Assembly (NCBI GenBank): GCA_016215025.1
Contig: JACRMI010000182.1
Span: 1 to 64,000 of the forward strand
Direction of reading: 5' to 3'
DNA: 64,000 nt
DNA from: Chloroflexota bacterium
GTDB taxonomy: Bacteria; Chloroflexota; Anaerolineae; UBA4142
Under the pieces are notes generated by a model, which was not told the DNA's origin, made no database searches, and saw only the letters and a program-made list of their open reading frames with translations. This document shows, piece after piece, positions 38,945-48,709 of this stretch. Position 1 is the first letter of the stretch; every line of letters starts with the position of its first letter. Both the position numbers and the translations under genes were made by a program.

Positions 38945-40426
38945 ATGAAGAGGACAAGGATGAAGCACTTGCGATTTTTGGGATTGATCCTGGTTTTTGT
39001 GATTGCCGCTCTAGCTGTTCCATCGGTTTTTGCAGGCGCGCCTACCGGCGGTTCGCCGGATGATCCGTTGATGGTCACCGGCACCTCGCAAACAATTGCG
39101 CCCAATTCTTCGCTGTGGTTTTATTTCGATTACACCCCGGACACCGGCGCGCCGACCTTTGGCGGACGCCTGGGACGTAGCTCCGGCAAACCGCTCGCCA
39201 ACGTCACTGTCGATGCGAATGGCGTCGGCGGACTTGCGCTCTCCATCTACACCCCGGACCAAGCTGTGAATTGGCTGAACGATGCAGCCACAGCGCCGGT
39301 AGGACGTGGCACGCCATTCGTCGATGTCTTGTCCGATAGCGTCACGCACGATTTGTACTGGTCGGGCGGATTCAATAAACCAGGCAGGTATTTCGCAGTT
39401 GTGACCAACAACAATTCCACGCCAGTCTCATTCGTTTTGACTGTCGCCGGCGAGACCGTGCAAACGATACCGCCGCCAACTCCGACCCCTTCGCCTACTC
39501 TCTTTGTTCCGATCACCGTCACGCCGGTTCCAACGGGAACCGTGCAAGGCAAATTCGTTTTTCAAGATGCGATTGGCGGCACGATTTACACGGCGAGCGA
39601 TAATGGTTCCAAACCGGTCGCCGTCTCGCATGGGATCGATCCATCCTGGTCGCCGAACGGCAAACAAATTATTTTCGCGCGTTGGGACAATACCGCCCCA
39701 GGTGTCTACATCGCCAATGCCGACGGCTCGAACGAACGAATCGTTTTCACTTCACCGCGCGCGCGTTCGCCGCGGATGAGTCCGGATGGAACACAAATCG
39801 TTTTCACGCAACAAAAGAAGGATTGGCCCGACGCGGTTTGGAAACTGGGTGTCGTCGACATCGACACCGGCGTACTGACCGAGCCGCAATGCTCGCGACT
39901 TTGTTTTTCGCCAAGCTGGGCTCCGGATGGAAAAACAATCTATTACGACGATCCAACCTACGGCATCATGGCAACCGACAAAACCAGCGGCGCACCCTGG
40001 GCGGTTATGGGTCCGCATGGAATGTATTGGGACACTGCCAAAAATGCCGCGATGCCGATTGAGCATTTGCCGCCAACCTCATCGGCGATGATTAGCCCAG
40101 ATGGAAATCGCGTGGCGTTCATGATGACGGCGCAAGACCATTGGGACATTAACTATGTCGCCGCAACCGGCGGAAGCGAAATTGGCGTAACCAAGCAAGA
40201 CGTCATGTTGTACGTTTTCTACAATGTGCGAATCAGCAGTGGGGCGCCGGTATGGTCGCCCGACGGAAAACAAATCTTGTTCTTGTCCGATCGAAATGGC
40301 AAATGGGAATTTTACACCATCAGTCCCAATGGCAGCGATCTAAAACAGGTGCTCAAAAACGTGACCGACACCATCAATATCAAATACGATTTTCAGCACG
40401 AGCGCGTGATCGATTGGAGCAAGTAA
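38945..40426 (+). CDS. Secreted TolB-like WD40/PD40 beta-propeller protein
   Basis: Signal peptide and repeated 'SPDG.qI.F' motifs ('DPSWSPNGKQIIFARWD', 'PRMSPDGTQIVFTQQ', 'VWSPDGKQILFLSDRNG'). Confidence 0.9.
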   Translation: MKRTRMKHLRFLGLILVFVIAALAVPSVFAGAPTGGSPDDPLMVTGTSQTIAPNSSLWFYFDYTPDTGAPTFGGRLGRSSGKPLANVTVDANGVGGLALSIYTPDQAVNWLNDAATAPVGRGTPFVDVLSDSVTHDLYWSGGFNKPGRYFAVVTNNNSTPVSFVLTVAGETVQTIPPPTPTPSPTLFVPITVTPVPTGTVQGKFVFQDAIGGTIYTASDNGSKPVAVSHGIDPSWSPNGKQIIFARWDNTAPGVYIANADGSNERIVFTSPRARSPRMSPDGTQIVFTQQKKDWPDAVWKLGVVDIDTGVLTEPQCSRLCFSPSWAPDGKTIYYDDPTYGIMATDKTSGAPWAVMGPHGMYWDTAKNAAMPIEHLPPTSSAMISPDGNRVAFMMTAQDHWDINYVAATGGSEIGVTKQDVMLYVFYNVRISSGAPVWSPDGKQILFLSDRNGKWEFYTISPNGSDLKQVLKNVTDTINIKYDFQHERVIDWSK

Positions 40427-40478
40427 ATTCTCGCCAATCTTCAGTAAATCGGTCACGACGCGTCGCCGACGCAGCGGA

Positions 40479-40688
40479 GTGCTAGTGGCGCATCGCTTGA
40501 GGTCTTTGATCGTCCGCAGCGCAATCGCTGCCTTGATCGCCTGGATTCTGATTAGTCTACCCATCCCGCAAATTCCAGCGCGGACCTGGTTCGCATTTGT
40601 CCAAGTGCCTGTCGTCATTTTTGTGCTTATCTGTTACATTGGCAAATTGCTCATCGACACATTCTTTTACGATCGCTATAAACCCTAA
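40479..40688 (+). CDS. Small two-TM protein
   Basis: 69 aa, 'LRSLIVRSAIAALIAWILISLPIPQIPARTWFAFVQVPVVIFVLICYIGKLL'; same strand between two related genes. Confidence 0.5.
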   Translation: MLVAHRLRSLIVRSAIAALIAWILISLPIPQIPARTWFAFVQVPVVIFVLICYIGKLLIDTFFYDRYKP

Positions 40689-40699
40689 GGAGGAGAAAT

Positions 40700-41152
40700 A
40701 TGAAAACGATTTTAATTGGAGTTGTCTTCGTCATTTTGATGGCCGCTTCAGGCGGCGTCGGCTATTATTTTGGCAACGATAACGGACTCAAAACTGCCAC
40801 CACCATTCGCACCGAATTCTTTGCCAATCGCGCCGGAAGCACCGGGGCTGATCCAAACGCGCAAGGCGCAACCCGTGGCAATAATCAAGCCGGCGGACAA
40901 AACTTTCCCGGTGCGGGACAAGTCGTCGGAATGGGTGGGCGTCCCACTGCTGCCGGCACCGTCAAAGGCATTCAAGGCAACACGATTACGGTCACTCAGC
41001 AAGACGGCAGCACTACAACCGTTACTGTCGATGACAAGACGGAATACACCAAACTTGGTACGGCAACTTTGGCAGATGTTACTCCCGGTTTGCGAATTGT
41101 CGTCACCGATCAAAATGGAATCAAGCGCATTCAACTCACGCCTGGACAATAA
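40700..41152 (+). CDS. DUF5666-like secreted or anchored protein
   Basis: N-terminal TM, then 'GTVKGIQGNTITVTQQDGSTTTVTVDDKTEYTKL'; RBS aaggaggag upstream. Confidence 0.75.
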   Translation: MKTILIGVVFVILMAASGGVGYYFGNDNGLKTATTIRTEFFANRAGSTGADPNAQGATRGNNQAGGQNFPGAGQVVGMGGRPTAAGTVKGIQGNTITVTQQDGSTTTVTVDDKTEYTKLGTATLADVTPGLRIVVTDQNGIKRIQLTPGQ

Positions 41153-41176
41153 TTGAATTTAATAATCGTAAAACAA

Positions 41177-41206
41177 AAAAGCCGTCTCAACCAGAGACGG
41201 CTTTTC
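41177..41206. terminator. Rho-independent terminator
   Basis: AAAAGCCGTCTC aacca GAGACGGCTTTT. Confidence 0.85.
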
Positions 41207-41354
41207 AATTTCAAAGATTGAAACGCCATTGTCGTATCGCATTGCACTTTGCAAAAATATTTTCACGTTTGGCGCTTGGAACATCAATCTGAACAAATGA
41301 AATTGACACCCCGGCTTATCTCTAGTATAATCCCGCCAATTCAGCAAGTGCGCA

Positions 41355-41438
41355 CTAGTGCAGCCACAAAGTAATGCTGTATACTCAACCACGCATGAAA
41401 TACGCTTGGCTTGCTATGCAAGACCTTGGATGCACTAC
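41355..41438. repeat. 84-bp direct repeat, family L, copy 2
   Basis: See 35104-35187; ends TAGTGC...GCACTA are a 6-bp inverted repeat. Confidence 0.9.
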
Positions 41439-41524
41439 TAAACAGCGATCGCCGAGTTCGGTCTTTTTTTCTTTTGATCCCTTGCGTTATCCCCATATTT
41501 CAATTTCCTAAAGGAGGAAGAAGA

Positions 41525-42454
41525 ATGAAACGCATTGGTTTACTGTTATTGCTTGCACTGATGGTTGTACTCGTTGTTGCGTGTGCCAGTCCGACGCCAA
41601 CTGCCGCACCGACAGCCGCACCCAAAGCAAGCAGTGCATCCTCAAGCGCCGCCCCATCGTCTAGCGCGGCACCTTCGTCGAGCGCCGCTCCATCATCCAG
41701 CGCCGCTACTCTACCCGACCTGAAAGGTCGCGCCCTCAAAGTAGGCAGCGACACTACCTACCCCCCGTTCGAGTCCATCAATGACAAGAAAGAAATCGTC
41801 GGATTCGACGTCGATCTCGTCACCGAAATCTGCAAAAAGATCAACTGCAAACCTACCTTCATTACGGCCGATTTCGATGGCTTGATGATCGCCGTCAACA
41901 ACAAGACCTATGATTTCTCGATCTCGGGGTGGACCATTACCGAAGAACGTGGCAAGACGGTCGATTTCGGTTTGCCGTACATGCAAAACACCCAAGTCTT
42001 GCTCGTCCGCAACGACGAAACTCGCATCAAGGGTCCTGAAGATTTGAAGAACCCCGCGTACATCGTCGCCGTCCAACTCGGCACGACTAACTCGATCACC
42101 GCCAAGAAATTGGTTGCCGATGCAAACAAGCAAGTCAAAGAATTTCAAGATTTCCCCGCCGCGGTTCAAGCCTTGATCAACAAGCAAGCGGATGCCGTCG
42201 ATATTGATACCTTCGCTGCGTCTGACCTTCTCGAGCAGAACAAAGGCAAAGTCAAGACCGCCGGTGCTCCGTTCGGCGATGAGTTCTTGGGCATGGTCTT
42301 CCGCAAAGGCGACACGGAACTCAAGAACGCCTTCGACGCCGGTCTCAAAGCCGTCTACGCCGATGGCACCTGGAGCAAACTGTGCAATCTGTGGTGGAAG
42401 GACATCAATCCCAAACCGGAGTGCACGGGCAAAGGTCTCCCCTACGCCAAATAA
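41525..42454 (+). CDS. Polar amino-acid ABC transporter substrate-binding lipoprotein
   Basis: Lipobox 'LVVACASP', Ser/Ala linker repeats, 'LKVGSDTTYPPFESINDKKEIVGFDVDLVTEICKKINCKPTFITADFDGLM'. Confidence 0.95.
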   Translation: MKRIGLLLLLALMVVLVVACASPTPTAAPTAAPKASSASSSAAPSSSAAPSSSAAPSSSAATLPDLKGRALKVGSDTTYPPFESINDKKEIVGFDVDLVTEICKKINCKPTFITADFDGLMIAVNNKTYDFSISGWTITEERGKTVDFGLPYMQNTQVLLVRNDETRIKGPEDLKNPAYIVAVQLGTTNSITAKKLVADANKQVKEFQDFPAAVQALINKQADAVDIDTFAASDLLEQNKGKVKTAGAPFGDEFLGMVFRKGDTELKNAFDAGLKAVYADGTWSKLCNLWWKDINPKPECTGKGLPYAK

Positions 42455-42541
42455 GTTCTAACACATTATCTCGCAGGTCGCTGGGCGATGACGCTTCAGC
42501 GACCTGTTATATCCGAGAAAAACTCGAACCAAGAGAGTTCC

Positions 42542-43354
42542 ATGTCAGAGCCTGATCCTGCATCTAAACCATCAACGCCCGCCACCGGTCGCGCGGTTCC
42601 AATCGATCTCGGAAACGTACCCTGGTGGATCTTCATTCTCGTTGCGATGCTGTTAGTGGCTGCGCTGGTTATTTTTACCAGTGCCGATTATACATCGATC
42701 ATTACGCTTCTGAGCAGCGGTCTTTATCTCACGCTCTATGTTACGTTTGTCGCCTATTTCTTTGCGTTGATCTTTGGACTCATCGCGGGTCTCATGCGTG
42801 TCTCGCGTAATCCCATTCTCTACACCATCGGTACGCTGTACGTCGAAATCATTCGTGGCATTCCACTCCTCGTCCAAATCCTGTATTTTTTCTACGTCAT
42901 CGCACCAGCGCTTGCCGATCGTGTCCCAGAACCATTCGACCAAATTTTTCGTAGTGAAGTTAACGAAGGCATCATCGCACTCGCGATTGGCTACGGCGCG
43001 TATCTTGCCGAGGTGTATCGCGCTGGCATCGAAGCCATTCCGCGCGGACAAATGGAAGCAGCGCGTTCGCTGGGCATGAACTATGTTCAAGCCATGCGCT
43101 ATGTCATTTTGCCGCAAGCGTTGCGCATCATCCTGCCACCACTCGGCAATGACTTTGTCTCGATGCTAAAAGATTCGGCGTTGACTTCGGCGCTCAGTGT
43201 CAAGGAACTGACGCTCTGGACGCGCCAACGCAGCGCCAATACCTTTCGACCGCTGGAACATTGGACGATTGCTGCCCTGCTCTATCTGGTGATGACCATG
43301 GGCTTGTCGATTCTCGTCCGTTATCTTGAACGCAAATTTACGATTCCAAAATGA
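42542..43354 (+). CDS. Polar amino-acid ABC transporter permease
   Basis: '[17 protein letters not shown]', '[58 protein letters not shown]'-type EAA region. Confidence 0.95.
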   Translation: [270 protein letters not shown]

Positions 43355-43398
43355 TCTTGTCATTCTGAGCGAAACGAAGAATGACGGCAAGCAATACA

Positions 43399-44142
43399 AT
43401 GAGCCAAGCTAAACCGATTATTCAAATCGAGCAAGTCTCCAAGTGCTTTGGCAAAGTGCAAGCACTCAACAACGTGAGTACCTCCGTGCGCCACGGCGAA
43501 GTCCTCGTTTTGATCGGACCGAGCGGTTCGGGCAAATCGACGCTGCTGCGGTGCATCAACGGCTTGGAGCGCCCCGACTCCGGCCAAGTCATCGTCGATG
43601 GAATTCCAGTCGATCACGCCTCCAATCACATCAACGCCGTTCGCGCCGAAGTGGGAATGGTTTTTCAACAATTCAATCTTTTCCCGCACCTCACCGTTTT
43701 GCAGAACCTAACGCTGGCACAGCAAGTCATCCGCAAACGCAACGGCGAGGAAAGCAAAAAAATCGCGCGCGGTCTGTTGATGAAAGTGGGCATACCTGAA
43801 AAAGCGGATGCGTATCCGGCGCACTTGTCCGGTGGGCAGCAACAACGCGTTGCCATTGCGCGCGCGCTAGCGATGAACCCCAAGATCATGCTCTTTGATG
43901 AACCGACGAGCGCACTCGATCCGGAAATGATTCAAGAAGTTTTAGAGACGATGATGCTGCTCGCCAAAGAAGGCATGACGATGGTGGTCGTCTCGCACGA
44001 GATGGGCTTTGCCAAAGCCGCTGCGAACCGCATCGTGTTCATGTCGGAAGGTACGATTGTTGAAGATACCACACCCGACCGGCTCTACAACGATCCGCAC
44101 GAAGAACGCACCAAGCAATTCTTGAGTAAGATTTTGCATTAG
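43399..44142 (+). CDS. Polar amino-acid ABC transporter ATP-binding protein
   Basis: '[19 protein letters not shown]', '[18 protein letters not shown]', '[34 protein letters not shown]'. Confidence 0.97.
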   Translation: MSQAKPIIQIEQVSKCFGKVQALNNVSTSVRHGEVLVLIGPSGSGKSTLLRCINGLERPDSGQVIVDGIPVDHASNHINAVRAEVGMVFQQFNLFPHLTVLQNLTLAQQVIRKRNGEESKKIARGLLMKVGIPEKADAYPAHLSGGQQQRVAIARALAMNPKIMLFDEPTSALDPEMIQEVLETMMLLAKEGMTMVVVSHEMGFAKAAANRIVFMSEGTIVEDTTPDRLYNDPHEERTKQFLSKILH

Positions 44143-44145
44143 AAA

Positions 44146-44222
44146 TTGGAGCTTGGCTGTTGGATAGTAATGTCACGCGAATGCACTCTAACTTCTAACA
44201 TCTAACATCCAATCTCCAACCC
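44146..44222. repeat. Dispersed repeat, family E (TTGGAG..TTGG..GTT..GGAT ... TCTAACATCTAACATCCAATCTCCAAC)
   Basis: Tandem CTAACAT words with inverted ends. Confidence 0.65.
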
Positions 44223-44231
44223 GGAGGAAGC

Positions 44232-45011
44232 ATGGCATTATTGAACGCCTCTCAAGTCACCAAACGCTTTGGCGGTTTGACTGCCGTCGACAAGGTCGAT
44301 TTTGTCATCGAGCCAGGCATGATCGCCAGCTTGATCGGTCCGAACGGCGCAGGCAAGACGACTTTTTTCAATTGCATCACGGGATTTTATCGACCGGAAG
44401 AAGGCGAGATTCTGTTCGATGGTCACAATCTTGTCGGCTTGCGGCCCGACTTGATTACGCGTCGCGGCATCGCGCGCACATTCCAAAATATTCGCCTCTT
44501 TCAAAACATGACGGCGATTGAAAACGTCATGGTCGGCGAACACCCGCGCATGAAAGCCGGTTTGTTTGGCGCGATCTTTCGCGACCCTGGCACGATGGCG
44601 GAAGAACGGCGCGTCGTCAAGCGCGCGCAAGAGCTTTTGGAATTTGTTGGTCTACGCGGCCGTGAAGATGAAATGGCAAAAAACCTGGCATATGGCGATC
44701 AACGTCGTCTCGAAATTGCGCGCGGGCTGGCGACCGATCCCAAATTGCTCTTGCTCGACGAGCCGACGGCGGGCATGAATCCGCAAGAGACGACCAAGAT
44801 GGTTGGCTTTATTCGCCGCTTGCGCGACGAACTCAAGCTCACCATTTTGCTCATCGAACATCAAATGAAAGTTGTGATGACGATCTCGGATCACGTCAGC
44901 GTGCTCGATTTTGGCGTCAAGATTTGTCAAGGCACTCCCGCCGAAGTTCAAAAGAATCCGCGCGTGCGCGAAGCGTACCTTGGCAAAGAATATACCCACA
45001 TCGGCGCGTAG
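44232..45011 (+). CDS. livG: Branched-chain amino-acid ABC transporter ATP-binding protein
   Basis: 'SQVTKRFGGLTAVDKVDF', 'IGPNGAGKTTFFNCITGFYRPEEG', 'LAYGDQRRLEIARGLATDPKLLLLDEPTAGMNPQE'. Confidence 0.95.
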   Translation: MALLNASQVTKRFGGLTAVDKVDFVIEPGMIASLIGPNGAGKTTFFNCITGFYRPEEGEILFDGHNLVGLRPDLITRRGIARTFQNIRLFQNMTAIENVMVGEHPRMKAGLFGAIFRDPGTMAEERRVVKRAQELLEFVGLRGREDEMAKNLAYGDQRRLEIARGLATDPKLLLLDEPTAGMNPQETTKMVGFIRRLRDELKLTILLIEHQMKVVMTISDHVSVLDFGVKICQGTPAEVQKNPRVREAYLGKEYTHIGA

Positions 45012-45026
45012 GCGAGGTGATGAAAC

Positions 45027-45740
45027 ATGGCAATGCTTGAAGTTAATGACATTCATAGTTATTATGGCAATATTCATGCGCTCAAAGGCATCAGTCTCAC
45101 CGTCGATAAGGGCGAGATTGTGACGCTGATCGGCGCGAACGGCGCGGGCAAGACCACCACGCTCAAAACGATTTCTGGTGCGATGCACCCACGTCAAGGC
45201 ACAATCACCCTTGAGGGCGAATCGATTGAAACGCTCCCACCGCACGTTGTGGTGACTCGCGGTGTGGTGCAATCGCCCGAAGGTCGAAAAATTTTTGGCG
45301 CGCTAAGCGTTTACGAAAATTTGGAGATGGGTGCATACACGCGACGCGACACGGCGGCGATTAAACAAGACCTGGATTTCGTATATACTTTATTCCCTCG
45401 CCTCAAAGAACGCGCCAACCAATTGGGCGGAACACTGTCGGGTGGTGAACAACAAATGCTGGCAATGGCCCGCGCGATGATGTGCCATCCGCGCATTCTC
45501 ATGCTCGACGAACCGTCGATGGGCTTGGCGCCTGTTTTGGTCGAAGCGATTTTCGAAACGATCGTCAAGCTCAATCAAGAAGGCACGACGATTCTCTTGA
45601 TCGAACAGAACGCCGCCAAAGCGCTCCAAGTCGCGCATCGCGGTTACGTTATCGAAACGGGGCAGATCGTTTTGCATGACAAGGCAAGTGTCTTGCGCCA
45701 AAGTGAGCAAGTGCGCAAGGCGTACCTGGGCGAAGACTAA
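45027..45740 (+). CDS. livF: Branched-chain amino-acid ABC transporter ATP-binding protein
   Basis: 'YYGNIHALKGISLTVDKGEIVTLIGANGAGKTTTLKTISG', 'LSGGEQQMLAMARAMMCHPRILMLDEPSMGLAP'. Confidence 0.96.
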   Translation: MAMLEVNDIHSYYGNIHALKGISLTVDKGEIVTLIGANGAGKTTTLKTISGAMHPRQGTITLEGESIETLPPHVVVTRGVVQSPEGRKIFGALSVYENLEMGAYTRRDTAAIKQDLDFVYTLFPRLKERANQLGGTLSGGEQQMLAMARAMMCHPRILMLDEPSMGLAPVLVEAIFETIVKLNQEGTTILLIEQNAAKALQVAHRGYVIETGQIVLHDKASVLRQSEQVRKAYLGED

Positions 45741-45762
45741 CTGAAAGGAAAGTGATAACGCT

Positions 45763-46824
45763 ATGCCACGCCTATTCAAAGAAAGCATAACCCCCACCGA
45801 CATTATCATGTTTATCATTGGAGGTCTAATCCTCCTCGTCGTGATTTTCGGTTCGATCGCCACGCTCGCCGCCGGCAAGTATACGACGCGCCAATGGTTC
45901 GATTTGATCATTTTTGGCGTTGCGCTGGGCGGTATTTATGCGCTTATCGCTTTGGGCTATACGCTCGTTTATGGTATTTTGCGCATGATTAACTTTGCGC
46001 ACAGTGAAGTATTCATGGCAGGTCCATTCACCGCGTATTTCCTCGCCGATGCCTGGGGCAGGTCCGGTTTCCTCGACGAAAATCCCGTTCTCGGATTATT
46101 GCTTATCTTTCTGCTGTCGATGGTGATTTCCGTCGCCGTCGCCATTCTTCTTGAGCGCGTCGCGTATCGACCCTTGCGATTTGCGCCGCGCCTCGTCCCC
46201 TTGATTACGGCCATCGGCGCATCGTTCTTTTTGCAGTATTTCTTTCGCGGTCTCTACGGACCGAACATCAAAGTGTATCCCGACATTCCCGCACTGACAG
46301 GGGACATTACCGTCGGCGATCTCAAAGTCACCTATCTGCAACTGCTCGTTATCGTGGCGGCTGCGGCAATGATGATCGGGCTGCAAATTTTTATCCAACG
46401 CTCGCGAACAGGTAAAGCGATGCGGGCGGTTGCCGAAGACAAGCAGACTGCCGCGCTCATGGGCATCAATGTCGATAACATTATCGTCATTACGTTCCTT
46501 CTCGGCGGTGCATTGGCGGGCGCGGCCGGAGTTCTCTACGCGCTGATGTTCAAGCAAGTCGCCTTCAACATGGGATTTATCCCCGGCATCAAAGCGTTTA
46601 CGGCGGCCGTGCTGGGCGGTATCGGCAATGTACCGGGCGCAATGGTGGGTGGCTTGTTCCTTGGCGTAATTGAATCGGTGGGACCCAGTCTCTTCTTGGA
46701 TGGCTTGGGAATTCCCGCGCCCTATCAACTCAAGGACGCGATCGCGTTTACGTTACTCGTGCTGGTCTTGATCTTCCGACCCACCGGTATTCTTGGCGAA
46801 AAACTTGCCGAGAAGAAAGCGTAG
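45763..46824 (+). CDS. livH: Branched-chain amino-acid ABC transporter permease
   Basis: 'GVALGGIYALIALGYTLVYGILRMINFAHSEVFMAGPF'. Confidence 0.95.
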   Translation: MPRLFKESITPTDIIMFIIGGLILLVVIFGSIATLAAGKYTTRQWFDLIIFGVALGGIYALIALGYTLVYGILRMINFAHSEVFMAGPFTAYFLADAWGRSGFLDENPVLGLLLIFLLSMVISVAVAILLERVAYRPLRFAPRLVPLITAIGASFFLQYFFRGLYGPNIKVYPDIPALTGDITVGDLKVTYLQLLVIVAAAAMMIGLQIFIQRSRTGKAMRAVAEDKQTAALMGINVDNIIVITFLLGGALAGAAGVLYALMFKQVAFNMGFIPGIKAFTAAVLGGIGNVPGAMVGGLFLGVIESVGPSLFLDGLGIPAPYQLKDAIAFTLLVLVLIFRPTGILGEKLAEKKA

Positions 46825-46830
46825 TGTGAT

Positions 46831-48606
46831 ATGACCCCTAACAAATCACAAACCAATCTAATAGTAAATGCGCTATCGAGCGGAGCCAAACTCGGCGCGA
46901 TTGGCGGTTTGGTCGCGATTTCGATTGCGCTCCAAGGAATGATGCAAGCGTTCAGCGCGCGTGACATCATCCACGGCGTCGTTACGATGAGCCAATCGCT
47001 GCTCATCATGACTTTTTTCTTCACCGCGTACTTTGCGGGATCGCGCCATCGGGAAAAGGGACCCATTTCTGTGTTGATGGCAAGCACTCTTGCTGGAGGA
47101 ATCTCGAGCGCGTTTCTCGATCTGCTGGTTTGGGTGGGTAGCATTCTGCCGCTGGGCGAAGTATTTATCGCCGCAACCAAGCAGATGTACGATTTGCTTT
47201 TGTTCAAAATGGATGCCGTGAGTGGCGGAATTTTCTTGATCGTATTGGGAGCGGTCTGCGGCTTCGTTGCCGGGTTGCTGGTCCTCTTGCCGATCAAAGC
47301 GCGCAATGCTATCCTCGGCGGTTTGGTCGCGGTCTTTGGCTTCGGTCTGCTCGAAGATTTGGTCAAGACGACGCTATCGGACTGGCCCGCGCTCAGACCC
47401 ATCACCGATTTTCTCTACGTGAGCAATGGACTTACGAACATAGGTGCGATAGCGCTCTTTGTTTTGTTCGCAGTTGCGATCTTTTCTCGGTCGATGTGGG
47501 AAAAACAACTTCAGGCGCGTTACGCCGCTCTGCCCTCTCCCACGCGAACAGGTGCGCGCTGGAGCGGCATTGTCCTTGGATCAGTTCTCTTATTGCTCGC
47601 TCCAATTTTCCTCGGGCTATACATCAGCGATGTGCTCGATTCGGTCGGCTTGTATTTGTTGATGGGCTTGGGGCTTAACATCGTCGTCGGTTTCGCCGGT
47701 CTGCTCGACCTGGGCTATGTGGCGTTTTATGCGATTGGCGCATACACGGTGGGCATCCTCACGTCGCCCGAACATGCGACGGGCGTCATTCACAATTGGT
47801 GGCTGGCGTTTCCATTTGGAGTTCTCGCCGCCGTCGTCGCCGGAGTTTTGCTTGGCATTCCGGTTCTCCGAATGCGCGGCGACTATCTTGCCATCGTCAC
47901 GCTCGGCTTTGGCGAAATTGTTCGCTTGCTGGCCTTGTCTGACTTTTTGAAACCCTGGGAAGGCGGCGCACAGGGCATTCAAGGCATTCCAACGCCAGAC
48001 ATTGGACCGATCCGATTTGTCCAACAACAAATCAATTTGCCTTTGCTGGGTCAGATCCAATTCACGCCATCTCAAATGTTCTACTATCTGTTTCTAGCCG
48101 GTTGTCTGTTGGCTATCTTCATCTCCAGCCGCGTAAAAGTCTCGCGGTTGGGGCGCGCGTGGATGGCAATGCGCGAAGATGAAGACGTAGCGCAAGCCAT
48201 GGGCATTGATCTCGTCGCGACAAAACTCATGGCATTTGGAATGGGTGCAGCATTCGGCGGACTGGCCGGAACGATTTTCGCGAGCAAGCTGCAATCGGTC
48301 TATCCGACGAGTTTCAGCTTCCTGGTTTCGATCTACGTGTTGGCGCTCATCATCATCGGCGGCATGGGCAACATTCCCGGCGTCATCTTCGGCGCGCTGA
48401 TGATCTATGGTTTGCCAGAACTCTTGCGCGAAGTCGGCGATTATCGCTATCTCTTCTTCGGCATCGGTCTCGTCATCATGATGCTCGTTCGTCCTGAAGG
48501 CATTTTGCCCGAAGCTAGGCGCAGGATGGAGTTGGAGGAATTTCGCGAGGAACAAGTCCCTCTTGAAAAAGACACTGTGGTAATGAAAACGATGGGACAA
48601 CCATAA
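46831..48606 (+). CDS. livM: Branched-chain amino-acid ABC transporter permease with ~250-aa N-terminal membrane extension
   Basis: LivM core 'LLMGLGLNIVVGFAGLLDLGYVAFYAIGAYTVGIL' starts near residue ~275; upstream are several extra TM segments. Confidence 0.92.
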   Translation: MTPNKSQTNLIVNALSSGAKLGAIGGLVAISIALQGMMQAFSARDIIHGVVTMSQSLLIMTFFFTAYFAGSRHREKGPISVLMASTLAGGISSAFLDLLVWVGSILPLGEVFIAATKQMYDLLLFKMDAVSGGIFLIVLGAVCGFVAGLLVLLPIKARNAILGGLVAVFGFGLLEDLVKTTLSDWPALRPITDFLYVSNGLTNIGAIALFVLFAVAIFSRSMWEKQLQARYAALPSPTRTGARWSGIVLGSVLLLLAPIFLGLYISDVLDSVGLYLLMGLGLNIVVGFAGLLDLGYVAFYAIGAYTVGILTSPEHATGVIHNWWLAFPFGVLAAVVAGVLLGIPVLRMRGDYLAIVTLGFGEIVRLLALSDFLKPWEGGAQGIQGIPTPDIGPIRFVQQQINLPLLGQIQFTPSQMFYYLFLAGCLLAIFISSRVKVSRLGRAWMAMREDEDVAQAMGIDLVATKLMAFGMGAAFGGLAGTIFASKLQSVYPTSFSFLVSIYVLALIIIGGMGNIPGVIFGALMIYGLPELLREVGDYRYLFFGIGLVIMMLVRPEGILPEARRRMELEEFREEQVPLEKDTVVMKTMGQP

Positions 48607-48619
48607 ACTGAAAGAACAG

Positions 48620-48655
48620 GACCTCCGCTGCTTGAGACAGCGGAGGTCTCTTTTT
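48620..48655 (+). terminator. Rho-independent terminator after livM
   Basis: GACCTCCGCTG cttgaga CAGCGGAGGTC followed by TCTTTTT. Confidence 0.9.
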
Positions 48656-48709
48656 GACAAGGTCTCACTAACCTGATAAAATACATATGGTGGTTATCCA
48701 AGTTTTCCT

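Noticed and set aside
41625-41705. Tandem repeat AGCGCCGC...TCGTCTAGC in the amino-acid binding protein
   Set aside because: Encodes a Ser/Ala linker between lipobox and binding domain; ordinary for lipoproteins.
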